A stretch of DNA of 64,000 bases from an uncultured Fibrobacter sp. (GCA_934699585.1 CAKUWY010000014.1:1-64000); one strand, 5' to 3'; shown: positions 25,241 to 34,231, numbered from the stretch's first letter. The notes: generated by a model from the letters alone, not told the origin. Numbers and translations are program-made.

Positions 25241-25424
25241 TCAACCTGAAATCTGCAAACTTCATGTTTCCGGGAACAAGGCGAACGCTCACGCATGCAT
25301 TGGCGTAAGCCAGTGCATCGCTATGTCCATGCCCAGATTCTGTCTGGGTCTTTGGTGCATTGTGCCCTTTATGGGGCGTGGGTCGTGCGTTTATCGGAAA
25401 CAGGCATGCAGAGCCTCAGGTTGA
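25241..25424. ncRNA. Candidate structured non-coding RNA of about 185 nt
   Basis: In the 500-base gap between the caspase gene and the methyltransferase gene. Nested pairing is visible: TCAACCTGA (25241-25249) with TCAGGTTGA (25416-25424), TCTGCA (25252-25257) with TGCAGA (25407-25412), GTTTCCG (25266-25272) with CGGAAAC (25395-25401), and AACGC (25284-25288) with GCGTT (25387-25391). Inside are two local hairpins, TGCATTGGC-GTAA-GCCAGTGCA (25296-25317) and CCCAGA-TTCTG-TCTGGG (25332-25348). A T tract lies at 25444-25450. It does not match 6S, SRP, tmRNA or RNase P sequence motifs that I know. The strand is undecided because the pairings are symmetric; the T tract favours plus. Confidence 0.55.
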
Positions 25425-25523
25425 TAGACGTATTGACTCACGCCTTTTTTTATTGCATAAAATGCGTGGATTGAACGTCAGGCAAGAGCATGCTGATGTT
25501 TAACCTTTTACCGGTATGGCTGC

Positions 25524-27629
25524 ATGTCCACGCTTAACGAATTGATTGAACAGGTTGAAAACCCGGAACTCAAGGCAAGAATTCGGGCCGAGGTTGCCCG
25601 ACTTAGCAAGCAGAAAAAATTTGGACTTGTATTCGAGGAGCACCTACCGGAATGCACTCCGCTTTACGAGATTCCCGTAAAGAAGGGGGCGACTGTCGCA
25701 CTTAAAGCGGGCAAGGCGAATGAGACTTACTCGGTTCTGTGCATTGATGATGGTATGACAACTTGTGAACGGCAGGACAATCATGAGCACGCGCAGTTCC
25801 CGGTAGCGGATTTGGTGTGTGTAGCGAAGTTCGGCGAAGCGATTTACCCTTACCTTAAGCCGATTGATTCCATCTGCAATGCACCGGATTCATCCCTTTG
25901 GCATGCGCTTATCGAGGCAGACAATTATCATGCGTTGCAACTGCTGGTTTACTTGTATGGCGGCATGGTGGATTGCATTTACATTGACCCGCCGTACAAT
26001 TCCCGTGCGAAGGATTGGAAATACAACAACGATTATGTGGATCCTAATGACAGCTACAGGCATAGCAAGTGGCTTTCCATGATGCAAAAGCGCCTGAAAC
26101 TCGCGAAACAACTGCTGAATCCGAAAGACTCCGTTCTAATAGTGACGATTGATGAAAAGGAATACTTGCACCTTGGTTGCTTGTTGGAGGAAATGTTCCC
26201 AGAAGCAAGGATTCAGATGGTGAGTAGCGTGATTAATCCCAAAGGGAATCGGCGTGATAATGAATTTTCTAGGTGTGAAGAATACATTTTCTTTGTTTAC
26301 TTTGGTGAAGGGAAAATCCTTTCTATTGGAAGGGATATGCTACGAGAGAACAGTGATGAAGAAATGAATGACAAGGAAATCCGTTTAAGAGCTTTGTTAC
26401 GACAGGCTAGCAATCATGGGAAAAGAACGGATAGACCGAATTTGTTTTATCCGCTGTTGTTTGATAAAGAAACGGGACGATTTATTGGGCATGGCGATGT
26501 TCCGCCTTTAGAATATGATAGGCATCAATATGAAGCTCCGAAAGGGACGGTTGCGATGTGGCCTATTGGTGCAAATGGGACTGAATTAACTTGGAATTTA
26601 CAACCATCAACATTGATGGAAAAGAATAAAAATCATTTTCTTAGTTTTGGAAAGTGGGATGGAGAAAAACGAACTGGCTACTATTTGTCTGAGGGACAAG
26701 AAGAAAATTTTAGAAAAGGATTGTATGATATCCTTGGTTTAGATAATGATGGGGCGTATATTCTAAAAATAAAGGAAACTTTGCAAAAGGATGTTCGACC
26801 ACTAACGATATGGAATCAAAAATATCATTCGGCAAGTGATTACGGAACAACATTGTTGAATTCCTTATTCCATGATAGACGTTTCTCTTTTCCTAAATCT
26901 CTTTATGCTGTTCACGATACAATTCGTTTCTTCGTTGCTAACAAACCAAATGCCTTAATCGTTGACTTTTTCGCAGGCTCTGGCACGACGCTTCATGCCG
27001 TCAATTTACTCAACGCAGAAGATGGCGGCAATCGCCGCTGCATCATGGTCACCAATAACGAAGTCTCTGCCGACGAAGCCAAGGAATTTCTCGAAAAGGG
27101 AATCCATCCCGGTGATGACGAGTGGAATGCAAAGGGCATCGCACGCTACGTTACCTGGCCACGTACCGTTTGTTCCATTGAAGGCCATGATGTAAACGGC
27201 AACCCGCTTCAGGGGAAGTATCTTGGTTCTGACCTTGAAATGTCCACCGGTTTCAAGGCAAATGCGGCATTTTTCCATTTGGGTTTCTTGGACAAGAATG
27301 CAGTGGCAATTGGTAGGCAGTTCAAGGAACTGCTTCCGCTATTGTGGATGAAAGCGAGTGCCATCGGCCCGTGCCCAAAACTCCCCATGAATAAGCCCTT
27401 GCCGGAATACATTATTCTCCCCGAAAACCGCTTTGCCGTTCTGATTGATGAGAATGCATTCCATCCGTTCTCCAAGGAACTTGCAAAGGTTCCCGAAATT
27501 GACGTCGCCTATATCGTCACCGATTCTGAACGCGGATACCGGCAGATGATTTCCAAATTGAACATTGAAACTACCTTCCAGCTCTATCGCGACTATTTGG
27601 ATAACTTCCGCATCAACAAGGTTCGTTAA
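25524..27629 (+). CDS. Type III restriction-modification methyltransferase (Mod)
   Basis: 701 residues. The catalytic motif DPPYNS (in YIDPPYNSRAKDW, about 155-160) comes before the AdoMet-binding motif FAGSGTT (about 482-488), the beta-class order of type III Mod proteins that make N6-methyladenine. The variable middle (about 220-440), with a clear fall in GC content, is the target-recognition region. Mod gives both modification and sequence recognition for the Mod-Res complex. The res gene follows after 2 bases. No simple-sequence repeat that would allow phase variation was seen in the gene. Confidence 0.92.
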   Translation: MSTLNELIEQVENPELKARIRAEVARLSKQKKFGLVFEEHLPECTPLYEIPVKKGATVALKAGKANETYSVLCIDDGMTTCERQDNHEHAQFPVADLVCVAKFGEAIYPYLKPIDSICNAPDSSLWHALIEADNYHALQLLVYLYGGMVDCIYIDPPYNSRAKDWKYNNDYVDPNDSYRHSKWLSMMQKRLKLAKQLLNPKDSVLIVTIDEKEYLHLGCLLEEMFPEARIQMVSSVINPKGNRRDNEFSRCEEYIFFVYFGEGKILSIGRDMLRENSDEEMNDKEIRLRALLRQASNHGKRTDRPNLFYPLLFDKETGRFIGHGDVPPLEYDRHQYEAPKGTVAMWPIGANGTELTWNLQPSTLMEKNKNHFLSFGKWDGEKRTGYYLSEGQEENFRKGLYDILGLDNDGAYILKIKETLQKDVRPLTIWNQKYHSASDYGTTLLNSLFHDRRFSFPKSLYAVHDTIRFFVANKPNALIVDFFAGSGTTLHAVNLLNAEDGGNRRCIMVTNNEVSADEAKEFLEKGIHPGDDEWNAKGIARYVTWPRTVCSIEGHDVNGNPLQGKYLGSDLEMSTGFKANAAFFHLGFLDKNAVAIGRQFKELLPLLWMKASAIGPCPKLPMNKPLPEYIILPENRFAVLIDENAFHPFSKELAKVPEIDVAYIVTDSERGYRQMISKLNIETTFQLYRDYLDNFRINKVR

Positions 27630-27631
27630 TT

Positions 27632-30412
27632 ATGAAAGTAGAAATTTTCTCATTCCAGAAAGAAGCTGTTGAAAACCTGCGCATGTGGGTCTATGAATCT
27701 CAGGGAGCATTTCGCCGTACGCATGTTCCGCAGGTTATCTCGTTTACCGCTCCTACCGGGGCCGGTAAGACTATTGTCATGGCATCGCTTATCGAAGAAA
27801 TCTTCAATGGCGATGAATCTCACGCCGATGAGCGCGATGCCGTATTTGTGTGGCTGTCCGACTCCCCGGAATTGAATCTGCAATCCAAGGAAAAAATTGA
27901 CCTCAAGGCAGACCGGATTAGGCTCGGTCAGTGTGTAGTGATTGAAGACGAATCTTTTGATAGGGAAGAACTAGAAGATGGTCATGTGTATTTCTTGAAT
28001 ACGCAGAAATTGGGCAAGTCTTCCAATTTGACCAAGCATTCTGACGGCAGGCAATACACTATCTGGGAAACGCTTCAGAATACGATTGTGAACAAGCCCG
28101 ACCGCCTATATTTTATTATTGACGAAGCGCATCGCGGTGCTTCCGGGAATGCTGCCGCTACGGCAACGACCATCATGCAAAAGTTCATCAAGGGTAGTCC
28201 CGAAAATAGGCTTTCTTCAATGCCGGTTGTTATTGGTATGTCGGCAACGCCGGAGCGGTTCAATGCCCTTGTCAAGGGGTACACAAATTCATCTATCCAT
28301 AATGTGGTCGTAACGCCCGATGATGTTCGTAAGTCGGGTTTACTGAAGGATCGGATTATCATTACGCATCCGGAAGACGACAAGGTAACCAACGAGATGA
28401 GCATCTTACAGGCTGCCGTTGACGAATGGCAGCACAAGTGTGCCCACTGGCACCAGTATCTTGTGGAACAGCATTATGCTGTCTTTAATCCGGTTCTTGT
28501 TATACAGGTTCTGGATGGAACTGCAGGCAAGGTTTCCGAGACTCCGCTGGAAGATTATCTTCGCAAAATCGAGGAACGCGTCGGCTGCACATTCGATGCC
28601 GGCGAAGTGGTGCAGACATTTGATACCAAATCTGCAATCGATGTTGGCGGATACCAGATGCAGTACATAGAACCGTCAAGAATTGCAGAAACAAAGAATG
28701 TCAAGGTTGTATTCTTTAAGCAGAATTTGAGCACAGGTTGGGACTGTCCCCGTGCAGAAACCATGATGTCTGTCCGCCGTGCAAAAGATTCTACGCATAT
28801 CGCGCAGTTGCTTGGCCGTATGGTCCGTACACCCACCCAACAGCGGATTCAGGTAGATGATTCGTTGAATGATGTCCATTTGTATTTGCCGTATTTTGAT
28901 TCTGAAACGGTCAAGGCTGTTGTAAAGGATTTGCAGGACCGTGAAGGCGGTGAACTCCCTACCGAAATTGAATCTGAAAGATTCGATGACGGCCCTGCAC
29001 AAATACTGCAAATCAAGCCCAAACGTATTGTGCAGAAACCTGTGGTAACACCTGTTGTAATTGAAGAAAAATCTTCTCCGAAACAGCCTGCTGCTCCGGA
29101 AGTGAAAACTCCTGTACATGAAACATTTGTAAAGGAATCTATCGTTGAATATAATGCCGCAAAAGATAATCCTACAAAGGAAAAGGCTATAGAGACGACT
29201 AGTAAAAAAGAGGAATTCGTCTTTGTCCCGGTTGAAGAGGAAGTTGTCCTAGAAGATGGTATCGATCGCGAGTCCGTCGTCAAATTCATTAATGATTCGG
29301 AATTTGATACATTCGACGTCCGTTCCGTCCGTATCAGTAAAAATCATGTTTCGTCACTGTTTGCCTTGGTTCAGGTTCTGGTAATGACGGATATATGGCG
29401 TGATGGGTTGCGGACAGTCAAAACGGAAATTGTGGACTTGATTCGTGATTATGCCGATGGACTCCGCAAGTTCGGGAAATATGAACAACTTTCCAAGGAC
29501 ATCACCGAATTCAAGTTGTCGTCTGAAATATTCGACGTGTATGGAATTTCCATTCAAGACGAAGTTCAAGGCTCAATTGCGACAGCGCAGTCTGATATAG
29601 ATCGAATCTTTAAACTTGCTGATAAAAAACTAGGTGAAACAGGAATCGGAAACTTCTATATCACCAGTTCGTCCAAGACAGATGCCGATTGGGAAAATCC
29701 GGAATTCAAGGTGGATGTCATCTTGTTTGCGGCCGACAGCGAATGCCTGCGAAAGTTGGATGACTACGCGTCCAAGCGATTCAATGAAATTGATGATGCT
29801 TATCGCCGTAAGGTGAACTTGCTCAAGGGCGCCGATGAAAAATTCAAGAAGGAATACAACGATATCGTTAGTAATTCTGCCGAGGTCACCAAGCATGTAT
29901 TCGGTTTGCCGGAAACGATTATGGGCACAGACCGTGATGGCGAAAAGTTTGAAAAGCATCTTTTCGTCGATGATCATGGTTTTGCAAAATTTAAATTGAA
30001 TAATTGGGAAAAGAAAACCCTTGCTGAGGAATTTGCTCGCGAAGATTTTGTTACATGGTATAGAAATCCTCCTCGGAAATCATTCTCGCTCGCAATTCCG
30101 TATGAAAAGGATAATCAGATAAAGGCGATGTATCCGGACTTTATTATCGTGCGCAAGGATGGTGATTCTTACGTGGCGGATATGTTGGAGCCGCACAACC
30201 CTGAACTGGGCGATAATCTAGGCAAGGCGAAGGCGTTTGCAAAGTACGCCGAAGAATGCGCCTTGTTCGGGAGAATCCAGCTCATTCGTGTGAACGGAGA
30301 GCATGTAAAACGACTGGAATTTACCAAGCGCGATATTCGCGAAAGGGTTATGCTTTGCAATAATCTTGAAGACCTAAACCGAGTCTTCAGTGATTGCGCC
30401 GTGGAAGAGTAG
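27632..30412 (+). CDS. Type III restriction enzyme, Res subunit (DEAH helicase-nuclease)
   Basis: 926 residues. The superfamily 2 helicase part has Walker A PTGAGKTIVMA (about 46), DEAH in FIIDEAHRG (about 165), GMSATPERF (about 205) and motif VI-like QLLGRMVRTP (about 393). An acidic, low-complexity linker spans about 455-545. The C-terminal nuclease region reads YPDFIIVRKDGDSYVADMLEPHNPE (near 840), where the usual PD...ExK motif ends in LEPH rather than ExK. This PD...D-x-LEPH form looks like a conserved subfamily feature rather than damage, because the surrounding KAKAFAKYAEE segment is intact. It cleaves DNA after translocation when paired with Mod. Confidence 0.9.
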   Translation: MKVEIFSFQKEAVENLRMWVYESQGAFRRTHVPQVISFTAPTGAGKTIVMASLIEEIFNGDESHADERDAVFVWLSDSPELNLQSKEKIDLKADRIRLGQCVVIEDESFDREELEDGHVYFLNTQKLGKSSNLTKHSDGRQYTIWETLQNTIVNKPDRLYFIIDEAHRGASGNAAATATTIMQKFIKGSPENRLSSMPVVIGMSATPERFNALVKGYTNSSIHNVVVTPDDVRKSGLLKDRIIITHPEDDKVTNEMSILQAAVDEWQHKCAHWHQYLVEQHYAVFNPVLVIQVLDGTAGKVSETPLEDYLRKIEERVGCTFDAGEVVQTFDTKSAIDVGGYQMQYIEPSRIAETKNVKVVFFKQNLSTGWDCPRAETMMSVRRAKDSTHIAQLLGRMVRTPTQQRIQVDDSLNDVHLYLPYFDSETVKAVVKDLQDREGGELPTEIESERFDDGPAQILQIKPKRIVQKPVVTPVVIEEKSSPKQPAAPEVKTPVHETFVKESIVEYNAAKDNPTKEKAIETTSKKEEFVFVPVEEEVVLEDGIDRESVVKFINDSEFDTFDVRSVRISKNHVSSLFALVQVLVMTDIWRDGLRTVKTEIVDLIRDYADGLRKFGKYEQLSKDITEFKLSSEIFDVYGISIQDEVQGSIATAQSDIDRIFKLADKKLGETGIGNFYITSSSKTDADWENPEFKVDVILFAADSECLRKLDDYASKRFNEIDDAYRRKVNLLKGADEKFKKEYNDIVSNSAEVTKHVFGLPETIMGTDRDGEKFEKHLFVDDHGFAKFKLNNWEKKTLAEEFAREDFVTWYRNPPRKSFSLAIPYEKDNQIKAMYPDFIIVRKDGDSYVADMLEPHNPELGDNLGKAKAFAKYAEECALFGRIQLIRVNGEHVKRLEFTKRDIRERVMLCNNLEDLNRVFSDCAVEE

Positions 30413-30439
30413 ACGAGTGGAACTCTCACGAGTTCGCAT

Positions 30440-30862
30440 TTATTCCTTGTCAACAAACGCTGAACAGGGGGCAACTTCAAGGTCCTTTTCCCATTTGCGA
30501 CTTTCAAACCATTTTCGCTGTCGGGTGGTATACTTGTTTAATGCGTATACATACGCCCATTCCGCCTCATCCATAAAACAACACAGCCATGAATAATCCC
30601 AGAATTCATAAAATGGTCTAAGTCTGTAGATAAATTGCCTTTTGATGCAGGGAACAATTGTCGTGTCCCGAACAAGGACATCAGCTGGAATCTCTTCTGA
30701 GTGCATGATAAAATGCGGATGCCGTTGATCCACATCCCCACTTACTACATAATGTTCTCCCCTCTCTTCGTTTTCCCAGCACGAATATCCCATTCCCATG
30801 GGAACCCACAGGAACAGGAATACTGCGCTTAGAAACTTACATGTCCGGCAAGAACCAATCAT
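30440..30862 (-). CDS. Small exported protein of unknown function
   Basis: 140 residues, not recognised. It starts with a signal peptide (CKFLSAVFLFLWVPMGMGYSC), with a Cys at the end that could be a lipobox-like site. The mature part is rich in aromatics (WENEERGEHYV, FYEFWDYSWLCCFMDEAEW). It overlaps the upstream unknown gene (30837-31562) by 26 bases, so the two are probably co-translated. It lies in the AT-rich accessory island after the type III system on the opposite strand. Confidence 0.55.
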   Translation of the reverse strand: MIGSCRTCKFLSAVFLFLWVPMGMGYSCWENEERGEHYVVSGDVDQRHPHFIMHSEEIPADVLVRDTTIVPCIKRQFIYRLRPFYEFWDYSWLCCFMDEAEWAYVYALNKYTTRQRKWFESRKWEKDLEVAPCSAFVDKE

Positions 30863-31562
30863 ATATACTCAACCAATCATCATCAAGTGGGATGTTTGTA
30901 TAATATAGATTCTGTTCTTTCTCGTAACGGTCTAGCTTTTGGTCAAGATCGTTGATTAGACGTCCCAATATTTGGCGTCGTGTATTGTAGTAGTTGATTC
31001 CATGTCCTACAAAAGGCAAGGGAAGTTGCTTCATGGGGCTGTCAAGCCAATTTTTTAAGGAGTCTGTTAAAAATTGGAGATGATCTGGGTCATTTGGAAT
31101 TTTGAAAAAATGATGATCTCTCATGTCATTGTACGTCTTGGTAGCGTAGATGTAGGCTATATTGTATGGGATAGAGTGGCTTACCATGTGTTTGTATTCA
31201 TGTCGTCTTATATATGGTAACATTTTGTGGTTGAAAGGATTTAGGAACATTCGCATGGAATTGTTTTTGTAGTCGGTTAACTTTAATTTAGGGTCCCAAA
31301 TCAGCATGAAATCTTGTACTGGAAGGCTTTTGACGATGTCTGATGCTTTAATCATATTAACGGAAGCCGTCTTGCTCCAGTTGAACATAGAACCTCCGTT
31401 TGGATGTTCTTGGGGCGAGAGCACATAGTGCTCTGTGTATCTTGGTGGAACGAACTCAATAGAATACCGCTGCTTGAGTTTTTGTGCGAATTGGTTGTTG
31501 ATTCCATCAATGGAAGATGGATAACTAAAGCGATAATAGGGAATTGGAAAGATATTAGGCAT
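30837..31562 (-). CDS. Unknown accessory-island protein
   Basis: 241 residues from the ATG at 31562, which has AGAAGG nine bases upstream; an earlier in-frame start lacks one. No family is recognised. The protein has no signal peptide and is rich in Tyr, Asn and His. It contains RRHEYKHMVSHS, where His-Glu-Tyr-Lys-His is loosely like a metal site, and a C-terminal acidic stretch LDDDWLSIYDWF. It heads a two-gene minus-strand unit with the small exported protein. Low GC content compared with the flanks supports horizontal origin. Confidence 0.6.
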   Translation of the reverse strand: MPNIFPIPYYRFSYPSSIDGINNQFAQKLKQRYSIEFVPPRYTEHYVLSPQEHPNGGSMFNWSKTASVNMIKASDIVKSLPVQDFMLIWDPKLKLTDYKNNSMRMFLNPFNHKMLPYIRRHEYKHMVSHSIPYNIAYIYATKTYNDMRDHHFFKIPNDPDHLQFLTDSLKNWLDSPMKQLPLPFVGHGINYYNTRRQILGRLINDLDQKLDRYEKEQNLYYTNIPLDDDWLSIYDWFLPDM

Positions 31563-31611
31563 TTTAACCTTCTTTTGTTTAAGTTTTTGTTTTGGGAGCA
31601 AAAACACCCCT

Positions 31612-31752
31612 GGGCGAACAACTGCTCCGGTTATTCGCCTTATATGGGGTGGTCAAAGCGCTGGGATATTTCTAATTTGAGTTTGCTTGAGCCTCAAATA
31701 GAGATGTCTCAGCGAGCCGTGGTGCTACGTCAATAGCACTGCGGCTTTTTTG
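31612..31752 (+). other. Three-hairpin untranslated region, possible small RNA
   Basis: Within the 527-base gap 31563-32089. GGCGAA (31613-31618) pairs with TTCGCC (31634-31639), ATTTGAG (31675-31681) with CTCAAAT (31693-31699), and a strong terminator ends the block at 31752. No ORF with a ribosome-binding site is seen on the plus strand before the terminator, so it may end a short RNA. The remaining part, 31753-32089, is AT-rich and shows nothing I can name. Confidence 0.35.
31715..31752 (+). terminator. Strong intrinsic terminator
   Basis: AGCCGTGGTGCTA pairs with TAGCACTGCGGCT (one mismatch) around CGTCAA and is followed by TTTTT. It terminates plus-strand transcription, although no plus-strand coding gene lies just upstream. 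Confidence 0.8.
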
Positions 31753-32089
31753 ATGACCGTTTGGTGTTGTCAAATATAGCAACTTTGGAATAGTTGTCAA
31801 TTTCTGTCAATAAAAATTCGAGTGTTTTCGACACGTTTTTGGGGCGAATTAAAATTGCTAATGCCGCATTTGGACGAACCAAGATACACTTGGGCGCAAG
31901 GACGACATCACGCCTTTTGCTATGGTGTGTGGGTTGTTTGTTTTTATTATCTGAATAATATCAATCACCTCTTGACAATCGTCATCCAGTAATCTATATT
32001 TCTTAGTGCTCAAGTGTACACTTATGCACTTTGGGCGACAAACAATAAAGCCCCGTCTTTTTATGCTTGTAGGCGGAGAGGAGAGAAAG

Positions 32090-32647
32090 ATGAAGAATGG
32101 CGTAAGCGCTGGTGGTGTCGGCATTTGGCTTGATGAAATTGTCCCTTGCCTCAAAGATACCGAGACTGGGGAAATCAAGGAAACGGTGGTGTTCAGGATT
32201 GAAAGCAGGTCTTTCCTGAAGAAATTCAACGAAAAGAATGGGTGGGAAATTAATTGGATCAAAATTCCCAAAGAGGTTGAGGTCTTTGCCCTTGCTTTGA
32301 AGGAAAATAATGAAATTCAAGGGCTTGTCGGAGTGAGAAATGATGTGGATGTAAAAGCGGCGTATATTCATTGGGTTTGTACTGCTCCGCAAAATAACAA
32401 ACATGCTTTTGGTAAGCAAAAATTCGTCGGTGTTGGTGGTCATCTATTTGCTATAGCTGCTGACCGATCTATTGCATGGGGGTATGATGGGTTTATTCAC
32501 GGTTTTGCCCTTAACAAAGAGCTGTTAAATCACTATATTGAAGTTCTAGGAGCGACTTATTTGGGTGCTATGCATCCATATCAATTTGCTTTTAATAGAG
32601 TGGCATCGCAAAAACTTCTGGAGGTCTATACCTATGAATGGAATTAG
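32090..32647 (+). CDS. GNAT-like acetyltransferase, possible toxin
   Basis: 185 residues from the ATG at 32090, preceded by GAGGAG; upstream in-frame ATGs lack a ribosome-binding site. The segment KFVGVGGHLFAIAADRSIAWGYDGFIHGFA resembles the acetyl-CoA-binding motif A of GNAT enzymes, and the C-terminal NHYIEVLGAT...FNRVASQKLLEVYTY the usual last strand. The last 14 bases of the gene contain the start of the next 63-residue ORF (ATG at 32634). A GNAT gene paired with a small partner in an accessory island suggests a toxin-antitoxin-like pair, but the usual upstream DUF1778 antitoxin is absent. The acetylated substrate is unknown. Confidence 0.65.
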   Translation: MKNGVSAGGVGIWLDEIVPCLKDTETGEIKETVVFRIESRSFLKKFNEKNGWEINWIKIPKEVEVFALALKENNEIQGLVGVRNDVDVKAAYIHWVCTAPQNNKHAFGKQKFVGVGGHLFAIAADRSIAWGYDGFIHGFALNKELLNHYIEVLGATYLGAMHPYQFAFNRVASQKLLEVYTYEWN

Positions 32648-32825
32648 AAAGCCCGCTGTTATTTTGGCGGATTCCATGGAAGAGTACTTGGCTCCTCCAG
32701 ACCCCTATAAAAATCCTCCTAAAGGCAAGTTGAACTTGCTGGAATTAGGGCGATATGCCGAGCGTGTGGGAAAGGAATTTGATGAGCTGACTGCCGAAGA
32801 AATCCTGCTGTTCAAGATTCCTTAA
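32634..32825 (+). CDS. 63-residue accessory protein, copy 1
   Basis: Starts MNGIRKPAVILADSMEEYL and ends with the sequence TAEEILLFKIP. It has GGAGGTCTATACCT before the ATG. A second copy at 34232-34423 is about 75% identical, including the leader. It overlaps the GNAT gene by 14 bases and reads in another frame. No family is recognised. The pattern (short, charged, helical C-terminal half, coupled to a larger partner) suits an antitoxin or accessory factor; that is inference only. A clear terminator follows at 32891. Confidence 0.75.
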   Translation: MNGIRKPAVILADSMEEYLAPPDPYKNPPKGKLNLLELGRYAERVGKEFDELTAEEILLFKIP

Positions 32826-32890
32826 TTGACTTTGTAAAATTTTCTTCCCCCTCTTGCCAATTTTTTAGATATTAGGTACATTAATCCTCA

Positions 32891-32930
32891 GCGCGTCATT
32901 CCGTAGAAAGGAATGATGCGCCTTTGTTTT
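32891..32930 (+). terminator. Intrinsic terminator after the GNAT pair
   Basis: Twelve-base stem GCGCGTCATTCC / GGAATGATGCGC (one G-T pair), loop GTAGAAA, followed by CTTTGTTTT. Confidence 0.85.
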
Positions 32931-32990
32931 ATTTGGCTTTGCCATATTGCAAGGGCGTTCCTAGTAGAAACAACAAACACAGGAGGCCCT

Positions 32991-33830
32991 ATGGCGAAAA
33001 AAGAAGTTGTCACTTATTCTCAGCAGACGTTCGAGAAAATCAAGCACATTGATGAAAATGGAGCCGAGTTCTGGTATGCGAGGGAACTGCAGACGGCTTT
33101 GGAATATACAGAATGGAGAAATTTTGAAAAGAGCGTAAAACGTGCAAAGGAAGCATGCGCGGCAAGCGGTTTTGTTGAAACAGATCATTTTGTTGACGTC
33201 AACAAAATGATAAATCTCGCCAAAGGGGCCAAGCGTGAAGTCGCCGATATGAAGCTTTCCCGTTATGCTTGTTACTTGATTGTAATGAACGGGGATCCCC
33301 GTAAAGAAGTGATTGCCCTCGGACAAACGTATTTTGCCGTTAAAACTAGGCAAAAGGAAATTTTGGACGCAACAGCTCAGCTTTCAGAAGATGAAAAACG
33401 CTTGGCCATTCGCGATGAAGTTACGATTCGTAACAAGTTCCTTGCCAGTTCCGCAAAAGCAGCAGGTGTCGAAACGCCTGTGGATTACGCCGTATTCCAA
33501 AACCGTGGTTACCAAGGCCTTTATAACGGCTTGGGAATGAAAGATATCCACAAGCGCAAAGGGCTCAAGAAGAACCAGCAGATATTGGACCATATGGGCG
33601 CTACGGAACTTGCGGCAAACCTGTTCCGTATCACGCAGACGGATGATAAACTCCGTCGTGAAAACATCAAGGGAAAGGAATTGGCAAATGAAACCCATTT
33701 TGCTGTTGGCAAGAAAGTCCGTCAGACTATCGCCGAACTCGGCGGAACAATGCCGGAAAACCTTCCCACTCCCAAGGTTAGCGTTAAAAAGTTAAAGCAG
33801 AAGCGCAAGAAAGCCATTGCGGAGAAATAA
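32991..33830 (+). CDS. dinD: DNA-damage-inducible protein D (DinD-like)
   Basis: 279 residues from the ATG at 32991, with AGGAGG five bases upstream. The N-terminal BRO-N-like part reads FWYARELQTALEYTEWRNFEKSV-type sequence, continuing through KLSRYACYLIVMNGDPRKEVIALGQTYFAVKTR and the C-terminal NRGYQGLYNGLGMKDIHKRKGL, all typical of DinD. E. coli DinD is SOS-induced and affects RecA filaments; many homologues lie in mobile or defence regions. No LexA box could be recognised upstream. It sits between the two copies of the 63-residue ORF. Confidence 0.9.
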   Translation: MAKKEVVTYSQQTFEKIKHIDENGAEFWYARELQTALEYTEWRNFEKSVKRAKEACAASGFVETDHFVDVNKMINLAKGAKREVADMKLSRYACYLIVMNGDPRKEVIALGQTYFAVKTRQKEILDATAQLSEDEKRLAIRDEVTIRNKFLASSAKAAGVETPVDYAVFQNRGYQGLYNGLGMKDIHKRKGLKKNQQILDHMGATELAANLFRITQTDDKLRRENIKGKELANETHFAVGKKVRQTIAELGGTMPENLPTPKVSVKKLKQKRKKAIAEK

Positions 33831-33901
33831 CAAACTTTGACAAGAGACAATAGCGAAAAGATTAAAGAAATGCAGCTAAAAGGAGGCTAAAATTACCCGT
33901 T

Positions 33902-34207
33902 ATGAAGGAAAATATTGACAACTTGTCAAAAATTGAGAAAAAACGCCACGATATGGAAGAGGAGTCGATCGCACTCGAAAGCACCAATTGGTACAAGAAG
34001 ATGTCTGGGTCGATGACTCCTGGCAAGGCAATCCGTGCCGACCGTGGGCTCCGTGGATGGACGCAAAACGTCCTTGCGCAAAAACTCGGCATTTCCATAC
34101 AGAACCTTTCTGCCATGGAACACGACCGCCGCCCAGTATCCAAAAAGATGGCGGCAAAACTGTCCCAAGTTTTCGGCGTCCCTCCCGAAACATATTTCAA
34201 GTTCTGA
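33902..34207 (+). CDS. Orphan Xre-family regulator (antitoxin-like)
   Basis: 101 residues. The helix-turn-helix covers about 52-80 (WTQNVLAQKLGISIQNLSAMEHDRR) and the protein ends FGVPPETYFKF. The HTH half is clearly related to the antitoxin at 20729-21094, but the long toxin-binding N-terminal part is replaced by a short charged segment and there is no RelE-like gene next to it. AGGAGG lies 17 bases before the ATG, farther than ideal, so the start is less certain. The 63-residue ORF copy 2 follows after 24 bases and is probably co-transcribed. Confidence 0.75.
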   Translation: MKENIDNLSKIEKKRHDMEEESIALESTNWYKKMSGSMTPGKAIRADRGLRGWTQNVLAQKLGISIQNLSAMEHDRRPVSKKMAAKLSQVFGVPPETYFKF

Positions 34208-34231
34208 TTTTTAAAGGAGAGGTCTATACCT

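Noticed and set aside
25241..25424. Assigning the structured RNA to 6S, SRP or a riboswitch
   Set aside because: No family-specific conserved sequence was found and the multi-branched interior does not fit the 6S single-bubble rod.
26972..26990. TGGCACGACGCTTCATGCC as another sigma-54 site
   Set aside because: The -12 half is wrong (TTCA instead of TTGC) and it encodes the AdoMet-binding GSGTT of the methyltransferase.
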